DNA of 64,000 nucleotides. Origin: DASRAU01 sp035638075 (lineage in GTDB: Bacteria > Acidobacteriota > Polarisedimenticolia > Gp22-AA2). Position numbers and translations under genes: made by a program. The notes under the pieces were generated by a model, which made no database searches, had not been told where the DNA came from, and saw only the letters and a list, made by a program, of their open reading frames with translations. Where the stretch lies: assembly GCA_035638075.1 (NCBI GenBank), contig DASRAU010000041.1:124001-188000 (forward strand). Direction: 5' to 3'. Position 1 is the first letter of the stretch, and each line of letters starts with the position of its first letter. Shown in pieces: positions 11,101-18,453 of this stretch.

Positions 11101-11699
11101 AGGTCGCCGACCAGGACAGCGTCCTGGCCGAGATCGAAAGCGGAGCCACCCTGCGGGTCGACCATCCGGCAGACCGGCGAACCGTCGGCGCCGGAGATCA
11201 CTTGAATGCTGCCGACCTGAACCTGAGCGGCGTTCTTCCAGAATTCGGCGCCGATCGCCTGATCGGGCACACCGTCACCGGTCACGTCGCCGACGCCGAG
11301 AAGGACCGAGCCGAAGTTGTCGAACGCCTGGCCGCTCAGGTTCCGGATGACTCGCGAGGTGTCGATGGCCGGGAAGCCCTCGTCCGGAGAACCGTCGCAA
11401 TCGTCGTCCCGCTGGTTGCAGATCTCGGCCGCCCCGGTATGCACGGCGGCGTCGTTGTCGTCGCACTCCCCGCAGAGGTTGCCCCCCGGCAGGCAGCCGC
11501 TGCAGACGACGTACCCGTCCAGATCTCCGTCGGGACAGGGAAGGGAGGCACCCGGCCCGGAACTCGCGACCGTGAGAACCCGGTCCGGAGTCCGCGGCGC
11601 CCCGGCGGCCGCGAGCATGGTCGCGGCGGAGAGGACGACCCAGGAGGCGTAGCGGGATGAGGCGGAGACGCGGGCGTCGCGGGTCCCTTCAGGCGGCAT
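4815..11699 (-). CDS. giant secreted FG-GAP beta-propeller protein with MopE metal-binding modules
   Basis: 2,294 residues from the ATG at 11699, preferred because GGAGG lies 8 nt upstream; the frame continues 26 codons further without a site. A signal peptide (hydrophobic stretch SWVVLSAATMLAAAGA) is followed by several large blocks of integrin-type FG-GAP repeats (GDVNGDGVPDFVVGA and variants, with calcium-type DxNxDG loops). These blocks are separated by clusters of MopE-like motifs (CxxxDxDCDGxxDEG); I count about eleven, one lacking its second Cys. A thrombospondin type-3-like segment and the shared C-terminal domain (4815-5123) end the protein. It probably sits on the cell surface and binds calcium. 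The ligand is unknown. Confidence 0.85.
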   Translation of the reverse strand: MPPEGTRDARVSASSRYASWVVLSAATMLAAAGAPRTPDRVLTVASSGPGASLPCPDGDLDGYVVCSGCLPGGNLCGECDDNDAAVHTGAAEICNQRDDDCDGSPDEGFPAIDTSRVIRNLSGQAFDNFGSVLLGVGDVTGDGVPDQAIGAEFWKNAAQVQVGSIQVISGADGSPVCRMVDPQGGSAFDLGQDAVLVGDLNGDGVSDVAGRSSGFVCVFSPVDCSLILRCPSQGLVLGAAGDVNLDGTPDLVFGNASGAGKVTVVSGATCGTLFTYTDAAAQGLGAAVTGIADVTGDGRPDLLASSAQSVYVLSGLNGGLVRKIAEPATSGAARFSGGLVALPDITGDGVPDLAAGTEGNDTPLDSAGSVLIVSGATGTAVRRCVDPAAAAFDGLGRSIAVVPDQNGDGVPEILAGAPFRDAPGAQTAGAALLFSGADAGLLRRYQATPAVADDQFGTTVAALGDLSGDGVSEIGAGPARDPELASYRTVILFAHESVCDADGMSPFQGDCDDTSSTTYRGAPEVCDGRDNDCDTVVDEDSDGDLYDACSDCDIANPLIHPGAPEVCNGRDDDCDGSVDEGSDADGDGVTTPCDCNDADPSIHPGAAEVCDHVDRNCDGRMDEGTASDGTLLPGPDPSDGQNIRVTELVSLGDVNGDGVPDFVAGLPNLSIGGRLTLYSGRDRTPICSGNDLIPAGSQAFGTSLAALPDVSGDGVPDVAVGVPGYGNSGAVDILSGADCSFIRRCTDPQITPAARLGTDVAAIGDLNLDGTPEIAATAPGALSNTGQVTLFDPKTCIPGRRLVDPYGPMDATFNQSVAGVGDVDGDSRPDIAVGEHLDAVNGIKSGSVLIWSGATGALIRRLRPPNPQANANFGLSLASLGDLNGDGISDLAVGDSFDSIAGGPSVMLYSGRDGAFLRACTGPPNGASLAIAAAGDVTGDGVPDFIAGINFSEQAFPVFRANIGAVVLFSGADCSVVQAYTDPAGRSNDVLGLAVLAAGSLGGDAGPEFIASSVRGLFFMTREADCDGDGVTLFRGDCDDADPARAPGRVEICDGKDNNCNVSVDEDIDGDGYGPCTDCDDAHAAAHPGGTEVCDFLDNDCDGAIDEGFDPDGDGVPSCADNCPAAANPGQADADGDGVGDACDAETCDGIDNDGDGAIDEGFAGIPDTCNHLDDDCDGSVDPGAARVWNTRTLTPPVQLAGRYGRSVASLGDVDGDHVSDFVVGADNVSIGGVNGVGRAAIVSGASLSIRCELTDPTGDQSDGMGAAVVGLGDVNGDGVPDVAAGSPDDYFGSGIPARGSVSIFSGADCSWLRKCADPAGPGGLVSFFADTTGQSLAALPDLTGDGVPDFASGTPGDSSTPGSVVVFSGSDCAVVRRLADPLAAAGARFGASLAAPGDLSGDGVPDLLVGESGGNGSAVLMSLADGSVLRRQSDPGAVPGGGLGSSVAVLPDVSSDGVPDLLVGASLDDGSFKDTGSVSIFSGADGSRLRKCTDPSASPLSRLGMSVAATSDFDGDGIADFVAVEPLQHTSAAPRSGSVLMFSGATCALLKRFDLALGQQSVYGGDRVLVASADLDGDHLPEILLGAPQGGGGALGEGRLLVLGRTTDCDGDGATPLGGDCDDASAARAPGRIEVCDSTDNDCDGSVDEDSDGDGFGACNDCDNGRAAAHPGAPETCNGLDDNCNLLVDDGPDLDGDGVSAVCDCQDRNPAIRPGATEMCNRLDDDCDGRIDETSPRVPMASLVTDPTGQANGMLGMSVAGIGDVDGDGVPDYAAASGTQSVVFSGSTGTVRCRGLGRSPLAGIPDVTGDGVPDFLGVLGGSVQVMSGATCATVRSCGINGPVGQGTSIAAIGDVNADGVPDLASGAPGQTATAPAGEVIVYSGSTCGVLYRVTDPTLSAGARFGTALAAPGDVTGDGWPDFVVGAPSDSSLGVSEAGRLVVVSGPDGTPFRRLHDPAATPKYHLGETLAVAGDLDGDGVQDLFAYAPTNNPPNDIGAVVQFSGIGDTVLRRCPGPLGTPSERFGRNVTAAGDMTGDGIPDFVVGELTSLPGAAFAGSALVVSSADCSIVSRRTDPSPIAQGSLAFFGLAVPGDMTGDGRPDIVAGADSTNGPSPLPRGHLVVFSETTSCDNPDNCPAVVNPFQNDTDGDARGNVCDVCPTNADPLQADMDLDGVGDACDCQPADPAFRSPGDRVRLDLDAQGRILWTAAQGAEGYIIRRGDLALRAYGNYGACWGHVTGPRSGDAGILDPTAPAIGAGFFYLVQGEHSLCGRGSLGFDSLERPRVVSGPDCP

Positions 11700-11833
11700 G
11701 TTGCGACCTCCAAGCGATGACTGGCGAACCGGCGAGTGGCCGGAAATATACGCCCGTCCCGCCGCTGCGGGGAGCACGATTGTGGGACTTTTGTCCCACT
11801 CGCGGGGGGCCCGCGGTGGGGACGGTCCACTCC

Positions 11834-11890
11834 TTGGCTTAGCGGTCCTGGCGGCTTCTTTGGCTTAGAGGGACGGCGGCTTATTTGGCC
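11834..11890. repeat. 26-bp imperfect tandem repeat at the 3' end of the M3 peptidase gene
   Basis: TTGGCTTAG occurs at 11834 and 11860, each preceded or followed by a GGCGGCTT-type element, and the pattern continues degenerately into TTTGGCC at 11884-11890 at the stop region of the M3 peptidase gene. The period is about 26 bp. It looks like a small duplication of the gene end. Confidence 0.5.
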
Positions 11891-14058
11891 TTCGCCGGGG
11901 CGCCGGCCGGGACCGGGAAGCCGCGGTCGCGCATGAGCGCGGCGATCTGCGCGTCACGCCCGCGGAAGGCGCGGTAGGCGTCGGCCGGATCGACGGCGTT
12001 GCGCACCGCGAACAGGTTGTCCACCAGCTTCTTCGCCAGCGGCTTGTCGTAGTAGCCGCCCGGCGCCGCCTGGAACGCCTCCGCCGCGTCGGCGGTGAGG
12101 ACGTCGGCCCAGATGTAGCCGTAGTAGCCGGCGGCGTAGCCCTCGCCCGAGAAAACGTGGGTGAACTGGGTCGAGCGGTGCCGCATGACGATCTCCTCCG
12201 GCATCTTCAGCGCCGCGAGCGTCGTCTTCTCGAAGGCCTTCGGATCGAGCCCCTTCGGGTCGGTGGTGTGGTACTTCATGTCCATCAGCGCCGAGGCGAG
12301 GTACTCGGTCGTCTCGAAGCCCTTGTTGAAGGTCGCCGCCTTCTGGATCTTCGCCACCAGCTCCTTCGGCATCGGCTTGCCGGTCTTCACGTGCACCAGG
12401 AACTTGTCGATCACCTGGTCCGTGAGCAGCCAGTGCTCGAGGAGCTGCGACTGGAACTCGGTGTAGTCGCGCACGCCGCTGTTCAGCGTCGGGTAGGCGA
12501 CGTTGGACGAGAAGTAGTGCAGCGCGTGGCCGAACTCGTGGAAGAGCGTCTCGGCGTCGGTCCAGGAGACCAGCACCGGCTCGCCCGGCGCCCCCTTCAC
12601 GAAGTTCGAGTTGTTCGACCCGAGCGTGGTCTTGAGCCCGTCGAAGGTCTCGTGGTCGCGGTAGGTCGTGGCCCAGGCGCCCGAGCGCTTGCCGGGCCGG
12701 GCGTAGGGATCGAGATACCAGACGCCGACGAGGTCGCCGGTCGCCTTCGACTTCACCTCCCAGACCTTGACGTCGGGATGGAAGACCGGCACCTTGCCGT
12801 CCGGAAGCGGCGTGAAGGTGAAGCCGAAGAGCTCGCCGGCGACGTAGAACATCCCTTCGCGCAGGTGGTCGAGCTGCAGGTACTGCTTCACCTCCTCGGA
12901 GTCGAGGTCGTACCTGGCGCGGCGGACCTTCTCGGCGTAGTAGCGGTAGTCCCAGCCGGCAATCCGGATCCCCGCCTTCTCCTTGTCGGCGACGGCCTGC
13001 ATGTCGGCGACCTCTTCCTTGACGCGGCCGATGGCGGCGGGCCAGACCTCCTGCATCAGGGCCATGGCGCGCTCGGGGGTCTTCGCCATCTTGTTCTGCA
13101 GGTTCCAGGCGGCGTAGTTCGGGTACCCGAGGAGCTTCGCCCGCTCGGTGCGCAGCGCCAGGATCTCGACGATCACCGCGTTGTTGTCGTGCTCGTCGCC
13201 TTTGTCGCCGCGGGCGTAGAAGGTGCGCCAGACACGCTCGCGCAGGCCGCGATCGGTCGAGTACGTCAGGAACGGCTCGACCGAGGAACGGGTGTTGGTG
13301 ATGGCGTACTCCCCCTTGCGCCCCTTCTCCTCGGCGGCGGCCGCCGCGGATTTCACGAGCGAGTCGGGCAGTCCGCCGATCTGATCCTTGTTCAGCCAGG
13401 TGACGTCGTTCTCCTCGTCGGCGAGGACGTTGTTCGAGAACTTCGTGTACAGCTCGGCGAGGCGCGCGTTGATGGCGGCGTGGCGCTCCTTCGCGGCGCC
13501 GGTCAGCGCCGCGCCGTCGCGCGCGAAGCCGTCATAGACGAGGGAGACAAGGCGCTGCTGGTCCGGCCGCAGGGACGAATTGGCGCGGGCGTCGTACACC
13601 GCCTTGACGCGCGTGAACAGCGCGGTGTTCTGGCTGATCTTCGAACGGAACTCGGCGAGGCGCGGCGCCATCTCTTCCTGCACCTTGCGGTAGTCCGGCG
13701 TCGACAGGTTGCCGCCCCAGAGGTTCCAGATGGCCATGACGCGGTCGAGCATCCGGCCCGAGTTCTCCATCGCCGCGATGGTGTTCTCGAAGGTCGGCGG
13801 GGCGGGATTCTTCGCGATGGCATCCAGCTCCTCGAGATTCTTCGCCATGGCGGCTTCGAGCGCCGGCTTCATGTCGGCCACGCGGACGCGGTCGAAGGGG
13901 GGAACGCCGCCGTAGGGGCCGGTCCACGGGGCGAGCAAGGGATTGTCGGCCACGGTCACCTCCCCCGCTGCGGCGGTTGCGGGCTTGTCCGCCGCACCCG
14001 CGGCGGGAGTCAGGAGCGCCAGCAGGCAGGCGCAGGCTGGCAGCAGGATCGTCTTCAT
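11881..14058 (-). CDS. dcp: M3 family peptidyl-dipeptidase (Dcp-like), exported
   Basis: 725 residues with a signal peptide (MKTILLPACACLLALLTPAAGA) and the M3 zinc motif HEFGH at residues 507-511. E534 (in YTEFQSQ) is placed to be the third ligand about 23 residues later. The C-terminal segment FSGEGYAAGYYGYIWADVL is typical of Dcp/oligopeptidase A enzymes and forms part of the substrate-binding tyrosine region. Length matches the family. A Shine-Dalgarno (GGAGGA) precedes the ATG. It probably removes dipeptides from the C-termini of short peptides in the periplasm, fitting the other peptidases in the window. The exact specificity (Dcp versus OpdA) is inferred. Confidence 0.92.
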   Translation of the reverse strand: MKTILLPACACLLALLTPAAGAADKPATAAAGEVTVADNPLLAPWTGPYGGVPPFDRVRVADMKPALEAAMAKNLEELDAIAKNPAPPTFENTIAAMENSGRMLDRVMAIWNLWGGNLSTPDYRKVQEEMAPRLAEFRSKISQNTALFTRVKAVYDARANSSLRPDQQRLVSLVYDGFARDGAALTGAAKERHAAINARLAELYTKFSNNVLADEENDVTWLNKDQIGGLPDSLVKSAAAAAEEKGRKGEYAITNTRSSVEPFLTYSTDRGLRERVWRTFYARGDKGDEHDNNAVIVEILALRTERAKLLGYPNYAAWNLQNKMAKTPERAMALMQEVWPAAIGRVKEEVADMQAVADKEKAGIRIAGWDYRYYAEKVRRARYDLDSEEVKQYLQLDHLREGMFYVAGELFGFTFTPLPDGKVPVFHPDVKVWEVKSKATGDLVGVWYLDPYARPGKRSGAWATTYRDHETFDGLKTTLGSNNSNFVKGAPGEPVLVSWTDAETLFHEFGHALHYFSSNVAYPTLNSGVRDYTEFQSQLLEHWLLTDQVIDKFLVHVKTGKPMPKELVAKIQKAATFNKGFETTEYLASALMDMKYHTTDPKGLDPKAFEKTTLAALKMPEEIVMRHRSTQFTHVFSGEGYAAGYYGYIWADVLTADAAEAFQAAPGGYYDKPLAKKLVDNLFAVRNAVDPADAYRAFRGRDAQIAALMRDRGFPVPAGAPAKAK

Positions 14059-14151
14059 CGCATTCCTCCGATGGGCGTGTCGCGAGGCGCAAGCATAACG
14101 CGTCCCGGGCCCGGGAGGTTCCTGGGGGCGCCGGGGGGCGTCCCGCGAAGA

Positions 14152-14184
14152 CCGCGGGCGCGCCCGGGGAGGGCGCGCCCGCGG
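14152..14184 (-). terminator. hairpin behind the Cys-rich repeat protein gene
   Basis: A perfect 14-bp inverted repeat (14152-14165 with 14171-14184) with a 5-nt loop lies 8 nt after the stop codon. There is no U-run, so it may work with a factor or only protect the 3' end. Confidence 0.45.
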
Positions 14185-14192
14185 CGCAATCG

Positions 14193-16211
14193 CTAGGGCA
14201 GGCTATCGGTGCTGCAGTCCGCTTCGTGCGGCCCGACGACGGTGCAGCGGGACTTGTTGGCCGCCTGGCACGCGTCCGAGCTCCCGGCGGAACCGGGAGG
14301 ATCGAAATCGAGCCCCAGGCTTTCGTTCACGAGGATCCGCTCGTGGCAATTCCCGGATCCTCCGGCCGTGCACAGGCCGTTCTCGAACGTCCCGCCGTTG
14401 TTGAGACAATCGAGCTGGCTGATGCACGCCGTCACGTCGGACTTGCCGGCGTTGGCATCGGCGCAGGTGCTGTTGCAGGTGCTGAAGACGGTCGTGTAGC
14501 TGCCCGTCCCGGCGCAGTCGGCTCCGCCGCCGCTGATCACGCAGTTGAGGGCCGCGGCGGTGAGCTGGCGCGCCAGCTGCAGTCGCGAATCGCCCCGGAC
14601 CTCGACGCACATCGCCTCGGTCGACGACGCGGCGTCGTTCACGTCGGTCGTGCCGTCGGCCGGATTGCTGTCGGGGCTGTCGATCTTCTCCCCGCAGATG
14701 AGCAGATAGTCGTTGGCGGTGTGATCCGCGCAGTTGCCGTCGGCGCAGTCGATCACCGCCTCCGTGATGTTCACCGCGGGCTGCCCGTGCCCCGGCGATT
14801 TCTCGGTGCCGGCGTGGGTGCCCCAGAAGCCGGGCGTCCGGCAGATCGTCTCCGCGCAACTGGGCGGGAGCGGGTCGGCCGGCGGGTGCGTGCATCCCTG
14901 CTGCGGGTCGCAGACGTCGTTGGTGCAGACGTCGTTGTCGTCGCAGAACGATGGCGGTTTCGTCGTGTGCGAGCAGGCCCCCGTGGCCGGAACGCAGGCA
15001 TCGTCGGTGCACTGGTTGCTGTCGTCGCAGAAGGAAGGCGGCTGCGGCGTGTGGGTGCACTGGCCGGTCGCCGGGACGCAGGCATCCTGGGTGCAGGCGT
15101 TGCTGTCATCGCAGAACGACGGCGGCTGCGGTGTGTGACTGCACTGGCCGGTCGCCGGCACGCAGGCATCCTGGGTGCAGGCGTTGCTGTCGTCGCAGAA
15201 CGACGGCGGCTTCGGAGCATGCACGCATCCCGTCGCCGGAGCGCAGGAGTCGTCGGTGCAGCCGTTGCTGTCGTCGCAGAACGACGGCGGCTGGGCCGTG
15301 TGGCTGCACTGGCCGGTGGCGGGCACGCAGGCATCCTCGGTGCAGGCGTTGCTGTCATCGCAGAACGACGGCGGCTTGGGGGCGTGGACGCATCCCGTCG
15401 CCGGAGCGCAGGAGTCGTCGGTGCAGCCGTTGCTGTCGTCGCAGAACGAAGGCGGTTGCGGCGTGTTGACGCATCCGGTGGCCGGGTTGCAGGAATCCAC
15501 CGTGCAGGCGTTGTTGTCGTTGCAGCTCGGCGGCGTGCCCGGGACGCACTGGGCGGTGTCGGCGTTGCAGGTCTCGAGACCGTTGCAGGCGTTCCCGTCA
15601 TCGCACACCGGACAGGTCAGGGTGATCGCCGAGGTGCCGCCCGCCTGCGCGGTGAGGGTGCTGGCGCAGATGCCGTTGGTGCTCGCCAGCTGGGCGATGT
15701 TGGCGGGGGTCCCGTCGCTGCCGACCTCCGCCACCATCACGTCGAACGAGAAGGTGCAGTTGCCCCCGTTGGGGAAGGTGTAGGGAGGCGACAGGTTGAA
15801 CTTGATGTCGAAGGGATTGGTGGAGTCGACCACCGGCGCCGCCGGGCAGTTCCCCTGCGACAGGTTGCCCGCGTACTGGATCGGCGGCGGGGCGCCCGGG
15901 ACCGCCCCGGGGTCGATGGTACACACGCCGCCGGAGACGGAGAGGCAGGACGGGAAGAAATCGACCAGCGAGAAGGTCTCGTTGTCGGGCGCGCCGCCGT
16001 TGAGGCTGGGACCGTTGGTGATCGTCAGGCTCATGCGAACCGTCTGACCGATCACCCGGTTCAGGTTGTCCCCGTTGGGGAACCCGACGACGAGCTGGGC
16101 GTTGCAGATGGTCTGTGCCTGGACCGGGGTCGTCATCGCGACGGCCGCGAAAGCGACGCACGCCAGGATCAACAGAATACCCGGACCTCTTTTCCGATTT
16201 TCACGCTGCAT
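14193..16211 (-). CDS. secreted Cys-rich protein with tandem 26-residue repeats
   Basis: 672 residues from the ATG at 16211, chosen for its AAGGAGG site and signal peptide (hydrophobic ILLILACVAFAAVAM ending in VQAQ). A frame extension upstream lacks these. An N-terminal beta-rich domain (about residues 30-190) resembles a DUF11-like extracellular domain. Then come about nine tandem units of the form PPSFCDDSNACTxDxCVPATGxCxH, each with four cysteines. The last third has RTPGFWGTHAGTEK and several more cysteines, a pattern seen in other secreted bacterial proteins of unknown role. It is probably a disulfide-stiffened surface or matrix protein. Unlike the other large secreted proteins here it lacks the shared C-terminal domain. 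Confidence 0.75.
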   Translation of the reverse strand: MQRENRKRGPGILLILACVAFAAVAMTTPVQAQTICNAQLVVGFPNGDNLNRVIGQTVRMSLTITNGPSLNGGAPDNETFSLVDFFPSCLSVSGGVCTIDPGAVPGAPPPIQYAGNLSQGNCPAAPVVDSTNPFDIKFNLSPPYTFPNGGNCTFSFDVMVAEVGSDGTPANIAQLASTNGICASTLTAQAGGTSAITLTCPVCDDGNACNGLETCNADTAQCVPGTPPSCNDNNACTVDSCNPATGCVNTPQPPSFCDDSNGCTDDSCAPATGCVHAPKPPSFCDDSNACTEDACVPATGQCSHTAQPPSFCDDSNGCTDDSCAPATGCVHAPKPPSFCDDSNACTQDACVPATGQCSHTPQPPSFCDDSNACTQDACVPATGQCTHTPQPPSFCDDSNQCTDDACVPATGACSHTTKPPSFCDDNDVCTNDVCDPQQGCTHPPADPLPPSCAETICRTPGFWGTHAGTEKSPGHGQPAVNITEAVIDCADGNCADHTANDYLLICGEKIDSPDSNPADGTTDVNDAASSTEAMCVEVRGDSRLQLARQLTAAALNCVISGGGADCAGTGSYTTVFSTCNSTCADANAGKSDVTACISQLDCLNNGGTFENGLCTAGGSGNCHERILVNESLGLDFDPPGSAGSSDACQAANKSRCTVVGPHEADCSTDSLP
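14881..15609 (-). repeat. in-frame 78-bp tandem repeats encoding Cys-rich units
   Basis: About nine consecutive units of roughly 78 bp encode the PPSFCDDSN...-type repeats of the secreted protein. Two alternating subtypes can be seen (one ending CVHAPK, one ending CSHTPQ or CSHTAQ), and the strong DNA identity between units suggests recent duplication. Confidence 0.85.
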
Positions 16212-16484
16212 GAGGCGAGCCTCCTTATGGTTGTGGACCTGGTGATCCCCAACCCCCCTGGAGTTTCCCGTTGTTGCAGCAGTGGATGGATCGGCTCGGG
16301 CCACACTTCCGGCGACCGCGCGCTGACAGACCCCCTCTCTCGAAAGAGGATCCGTACGGCTGGGAGGGAAGCTGCGGGTCCGGTTCCGGCTGTCGGTTAG
16401 GACTCTTGAATAGTCCAGAAGGCGCGTCGCGGTCAAGCAGTTTTCACGAAGCGGTGTGACGAACGCGTGACGATCGTCGTGCCG

Positions 16485-16910
16485 TCAGCCGTGACGGGTG
16501 GTCGAATGCTGCGGCTTGCCGTCCTCGATGTCGTACCAGGAGACCTTGCTGCGCACGAAGATGTGGTACTCGGGGCGCAGGCTGAGCGGCGTGTCGAGCG
16601 TCGCCGCGTCGATCTCGACCAGGTCGTCGGTGTCCACGAAGCAGAAGAGGCTCGAGCCGCAATTCCGGCAGAACTGGCGCTTCGTGCCCGACTCGGCCCG
16701 GTGCGTGGTGAGCTGATCCTGGCCCGACGCGAAGGTCAGCGCCTTCTTCGGCGCCTCGACGAAGGAGACGAACGCGGCGCCGCTGTGCTTGCGGCAGTCG
16801 GTGCAGTGGCAGTTCGACATGTTGGCGACGGGCCCTTCGATGCGGTACCGGACGCGTCCGCACAGGCAGGATCCTTCGTGACGGGTCTCTTGCGACGCGG
16901 CGGTGGTCAA
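16485..16910 (-). CDS. GFA/CENP-V domain zinc protein
   Basis: 141 residues with the full cysteine pattern of the glutathione-dependent formaldehyde-activating (GFA) family: SCLCGRVRY at the N-terminus, NCHCTDCRK about 25 residues later and FCRNCGSSLF in the middle, binding two zinc ions. The start is a TTG with GGAGG 8 nt upstream; no ATG fits. Many GFA members have unknown substrates, so formaldehyde-glutathione chemistry is only a family label. It lies downstream of the cysteine synthase-rhodanese gene with about 100 bp between, so a shared sulfur or thiol role is possible but not shown. Confidence 0.88.
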   Translation of the reverse strand: MTTAASQETRHEGSCLCGRVRYRIEGPVANMSNCHCTDCRKHSGAAFVSFVEAPKKALTFASGQDQLTTHRAESGTKRQFCRNCGSSLFCFVDTDDLVEIDAATLDTPLSLRPEYHIFVRSKVSWYDIEDGKPQHSTTRHG

Positions 16911-16973
16911 GGGTGCGCCCTCCGGAGGACGCGACCGTAGCCCGGCCCGCGCGCGGGTGTCAAGGCAGCCGGG

Positions 16974-17009
16974 CTACTCCGATCGGAGCGCGACGATCGG
17001 ATCCAACCG
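16974..17009 (-). pseudogene. relic: last codons of an ADOP-type permease gene
   Basis: Directly after the stop of the cysteine synthase-rhodanese gene, a different minus-strand frame reads RLDPIVALRSE followed by a stop. The two complete ADOP permeases in the window end RIDPIEALRYE and RVDPLVALRCE, so this looks like the 3' end of a third copy whose body has been deleted. Only about 11 codons remain. Confidence 0.5.
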
Positions 17010-17014
17010 AAACC

Positions 17015-18370
17015 CTAGGGCTCGGTCGAGTTTCCCTCGGCCACCCAGGCGTTGGTGCCGCCGCTCAGGCTCTTGACGTTGCGGTAGCCGAGCGACTTCA
17101 AGTACAGCATGCCGTTGGCGGAGATGTTGCCGCGGTTGCACACCATCAGGATGGCGCGGCCGCGGTCCTTCGGCAGCCGGTCGACCGAGGCGCCGAGATC
17201 CGCGAGCGGGATGTTGACCGCGCCGGGCACGTGCGCCTGCTCGAACTGCTCGGGCTTGCGCACGTCGATGACCGCGGTCTCCCCTTCCAGGATCATGGCG
17301 CGCGCCGTCTCGACGTCCACCGCGTCGGTCGAGACCTTGGCGTGCTGCAGCATCTCGTCGTACAGGCGCACGTTCAGCGCGTCCGCCGGCGCGGGCGCCG
17401 CGGCCGCCGCCTCGGTCCCCGCGAACAGCTTCGGGAAGTGCCGCATCACCGACGAGGCGTACTTGAAGATGTTGTCGGGGAAGATGACGACGACCAGGTT
17501 CCCCGGCGCGTCGGGCACCAGCTTCAGCGCCCCCGCGAGCGCCATCCCGGAGGACGGGCCGGCGATGATCTGCTCCTCGCGCACCAGGCGATGGCAGAGG
17601 GCGTAGGCCTCCTCGTTGGAGACGTCGGTCAACCCGTCGTATTCCTTCGGCGCGAACAGCTCGGTCTGCTCGAGCTGCTTGATGCTGCGCACCCCGGGGA
17701 TGTCGTGCCCCTCCTGGGGATGGACCCCGAGCACCTTCACCCCGGGGTTCTGCTTCTTGAGGAAGCGCCCGGTGCCGGTGATGGTGCCGCAGGTGCCCAG
17801 GCCCGCCGCGAAGTGCGTCACCTTGTGCTGCGTCTGCCGCCAGATCTCCGGGCCCGTGGTCTTGAAGTGGCTCTCCGGGTTCGCCTCGTTGCGGTACTGG
17901 TCGAGCATGTGGAAATCCGGCATGCGCGCCGTCTGGCGCGCGTAGGCGATGGCCCCCTCGGGCGCGCCGGGCGCGGGGCACAGCTCGTCGTCGAGCTCGA
18001 TGACGTCGGCGCCGAAGAAGCGCAACACCGCGCGCTTCTCGAGCGGGATCTTCTTCGACAGCGGCGTGCGCAGCGCGTAGCCGCGGGCGTTGGCCATCAT
18101 CGCCAGCCCCAGCCCGGTGTTGCCGGAGGTCGGCTCGACGAGCGATTTCCCGCCCGGCTTGAGCACGCCTCTCTTCTCGGCGTCCTGCAGGAGGTTCGCC
18201 GCGATGCGGTCCTTGACCGCGCCGAACGGGTTGTACCACTCGAGCTTGGCGTAGACCTGGGTGTGCTTGTAGGGGACGACCTTGTTCAGGCGGACGAGCG
18301 GGGTCGGATTCTCCTCGCTCGAGAGCATTTCGAGAATCGATTCGTAGACGCGTCGCGTATGGTCGGTCAT
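17015..18370 (-). CDS. PLP-dependent cysteine synthase-like enzyme fused to a rhodanese domain
   Basis: 451 residues. Residues 1-310 are a fold-type II PLP enzyme of the cysteine synthase/cystathionine beta-synthase family: the lysine in NPFGAVKDR (K53) is the probable Schiff-base residue, SGNTG (83-87) binds the substrate carboxylate, and GTCGTITGTGRFLK binds the PLP phosphate. After a linker, residues 350-451 form a rhodanese domain with DVRKPEQFEQAHVPGAVNIP and the active-site loop CNRGNIS (C411). The fusion suggests sulfur handed from a persulfide on C411 to the beta-replacement reaction, an inference. The ATG has no Shine-Dalgarno; a TAAACT hexamer lies 12 nt upstream. Confidence 0.9.
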   Translation of the reverse strand: MTDHTRRVYESILEMLSSEENPTPLVRLNKVVPYKHTQVYAKLEWYNPFGAVKDRIAANLLQDAEKRGVLKPGGKSLVEPTSGNTGLGLAMMANARGYALRTPLSKKIPLEKRAVLRFFGADVIELDDELCPAPGAPEGAIAYARQTARMPDFHMLDQYRNEANPESHFKTTGPEIWRQTQHKVTHFAAGLGTCGTITGTGRFLKKQNPGVKVLGVHPQEGHDIPGVRSIKQLEQTELFAPKEYDGLTDVSNEEAYALCHRLVREEQIIAGPSSGMALAGALKLVPDAPGNLVVVIFPDNIFKYASSVMRHFPKLFAGTEAAAAAPAPADALNVRLYDEMLQHAKVSTDAVDVETARAMILEGETAVIDVRKPEQFEQAHVPGAVNIPLADLGASVDRLPKDRGRAILMVCNRGNISANGMLYLKSLGYRNVKSLSGGTNAWVAEGNSTEP

Positions 18371-18453
18371 GGGAGTGCGGAAAGTTTACACCCCCGGAGA
18401 CCGGCGGGTTCACGTCGCGTGCCGCACCGTGGTACAACACCCGCCGGCTGCGG

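Noticed and set aside
12157..14196. 679-residue plus-strand frame opposite the M3 peptidase gene
   Set aside because: Antisense of a well-supported gene with HEFGH; no domain pattern on the other strand.
14881..15609. tandem repeats that could look like a CRISPR array
   Set aside because: Units are directly joined, encode a regular Cys-rich protein repeat in frame, and have no unique spacers.
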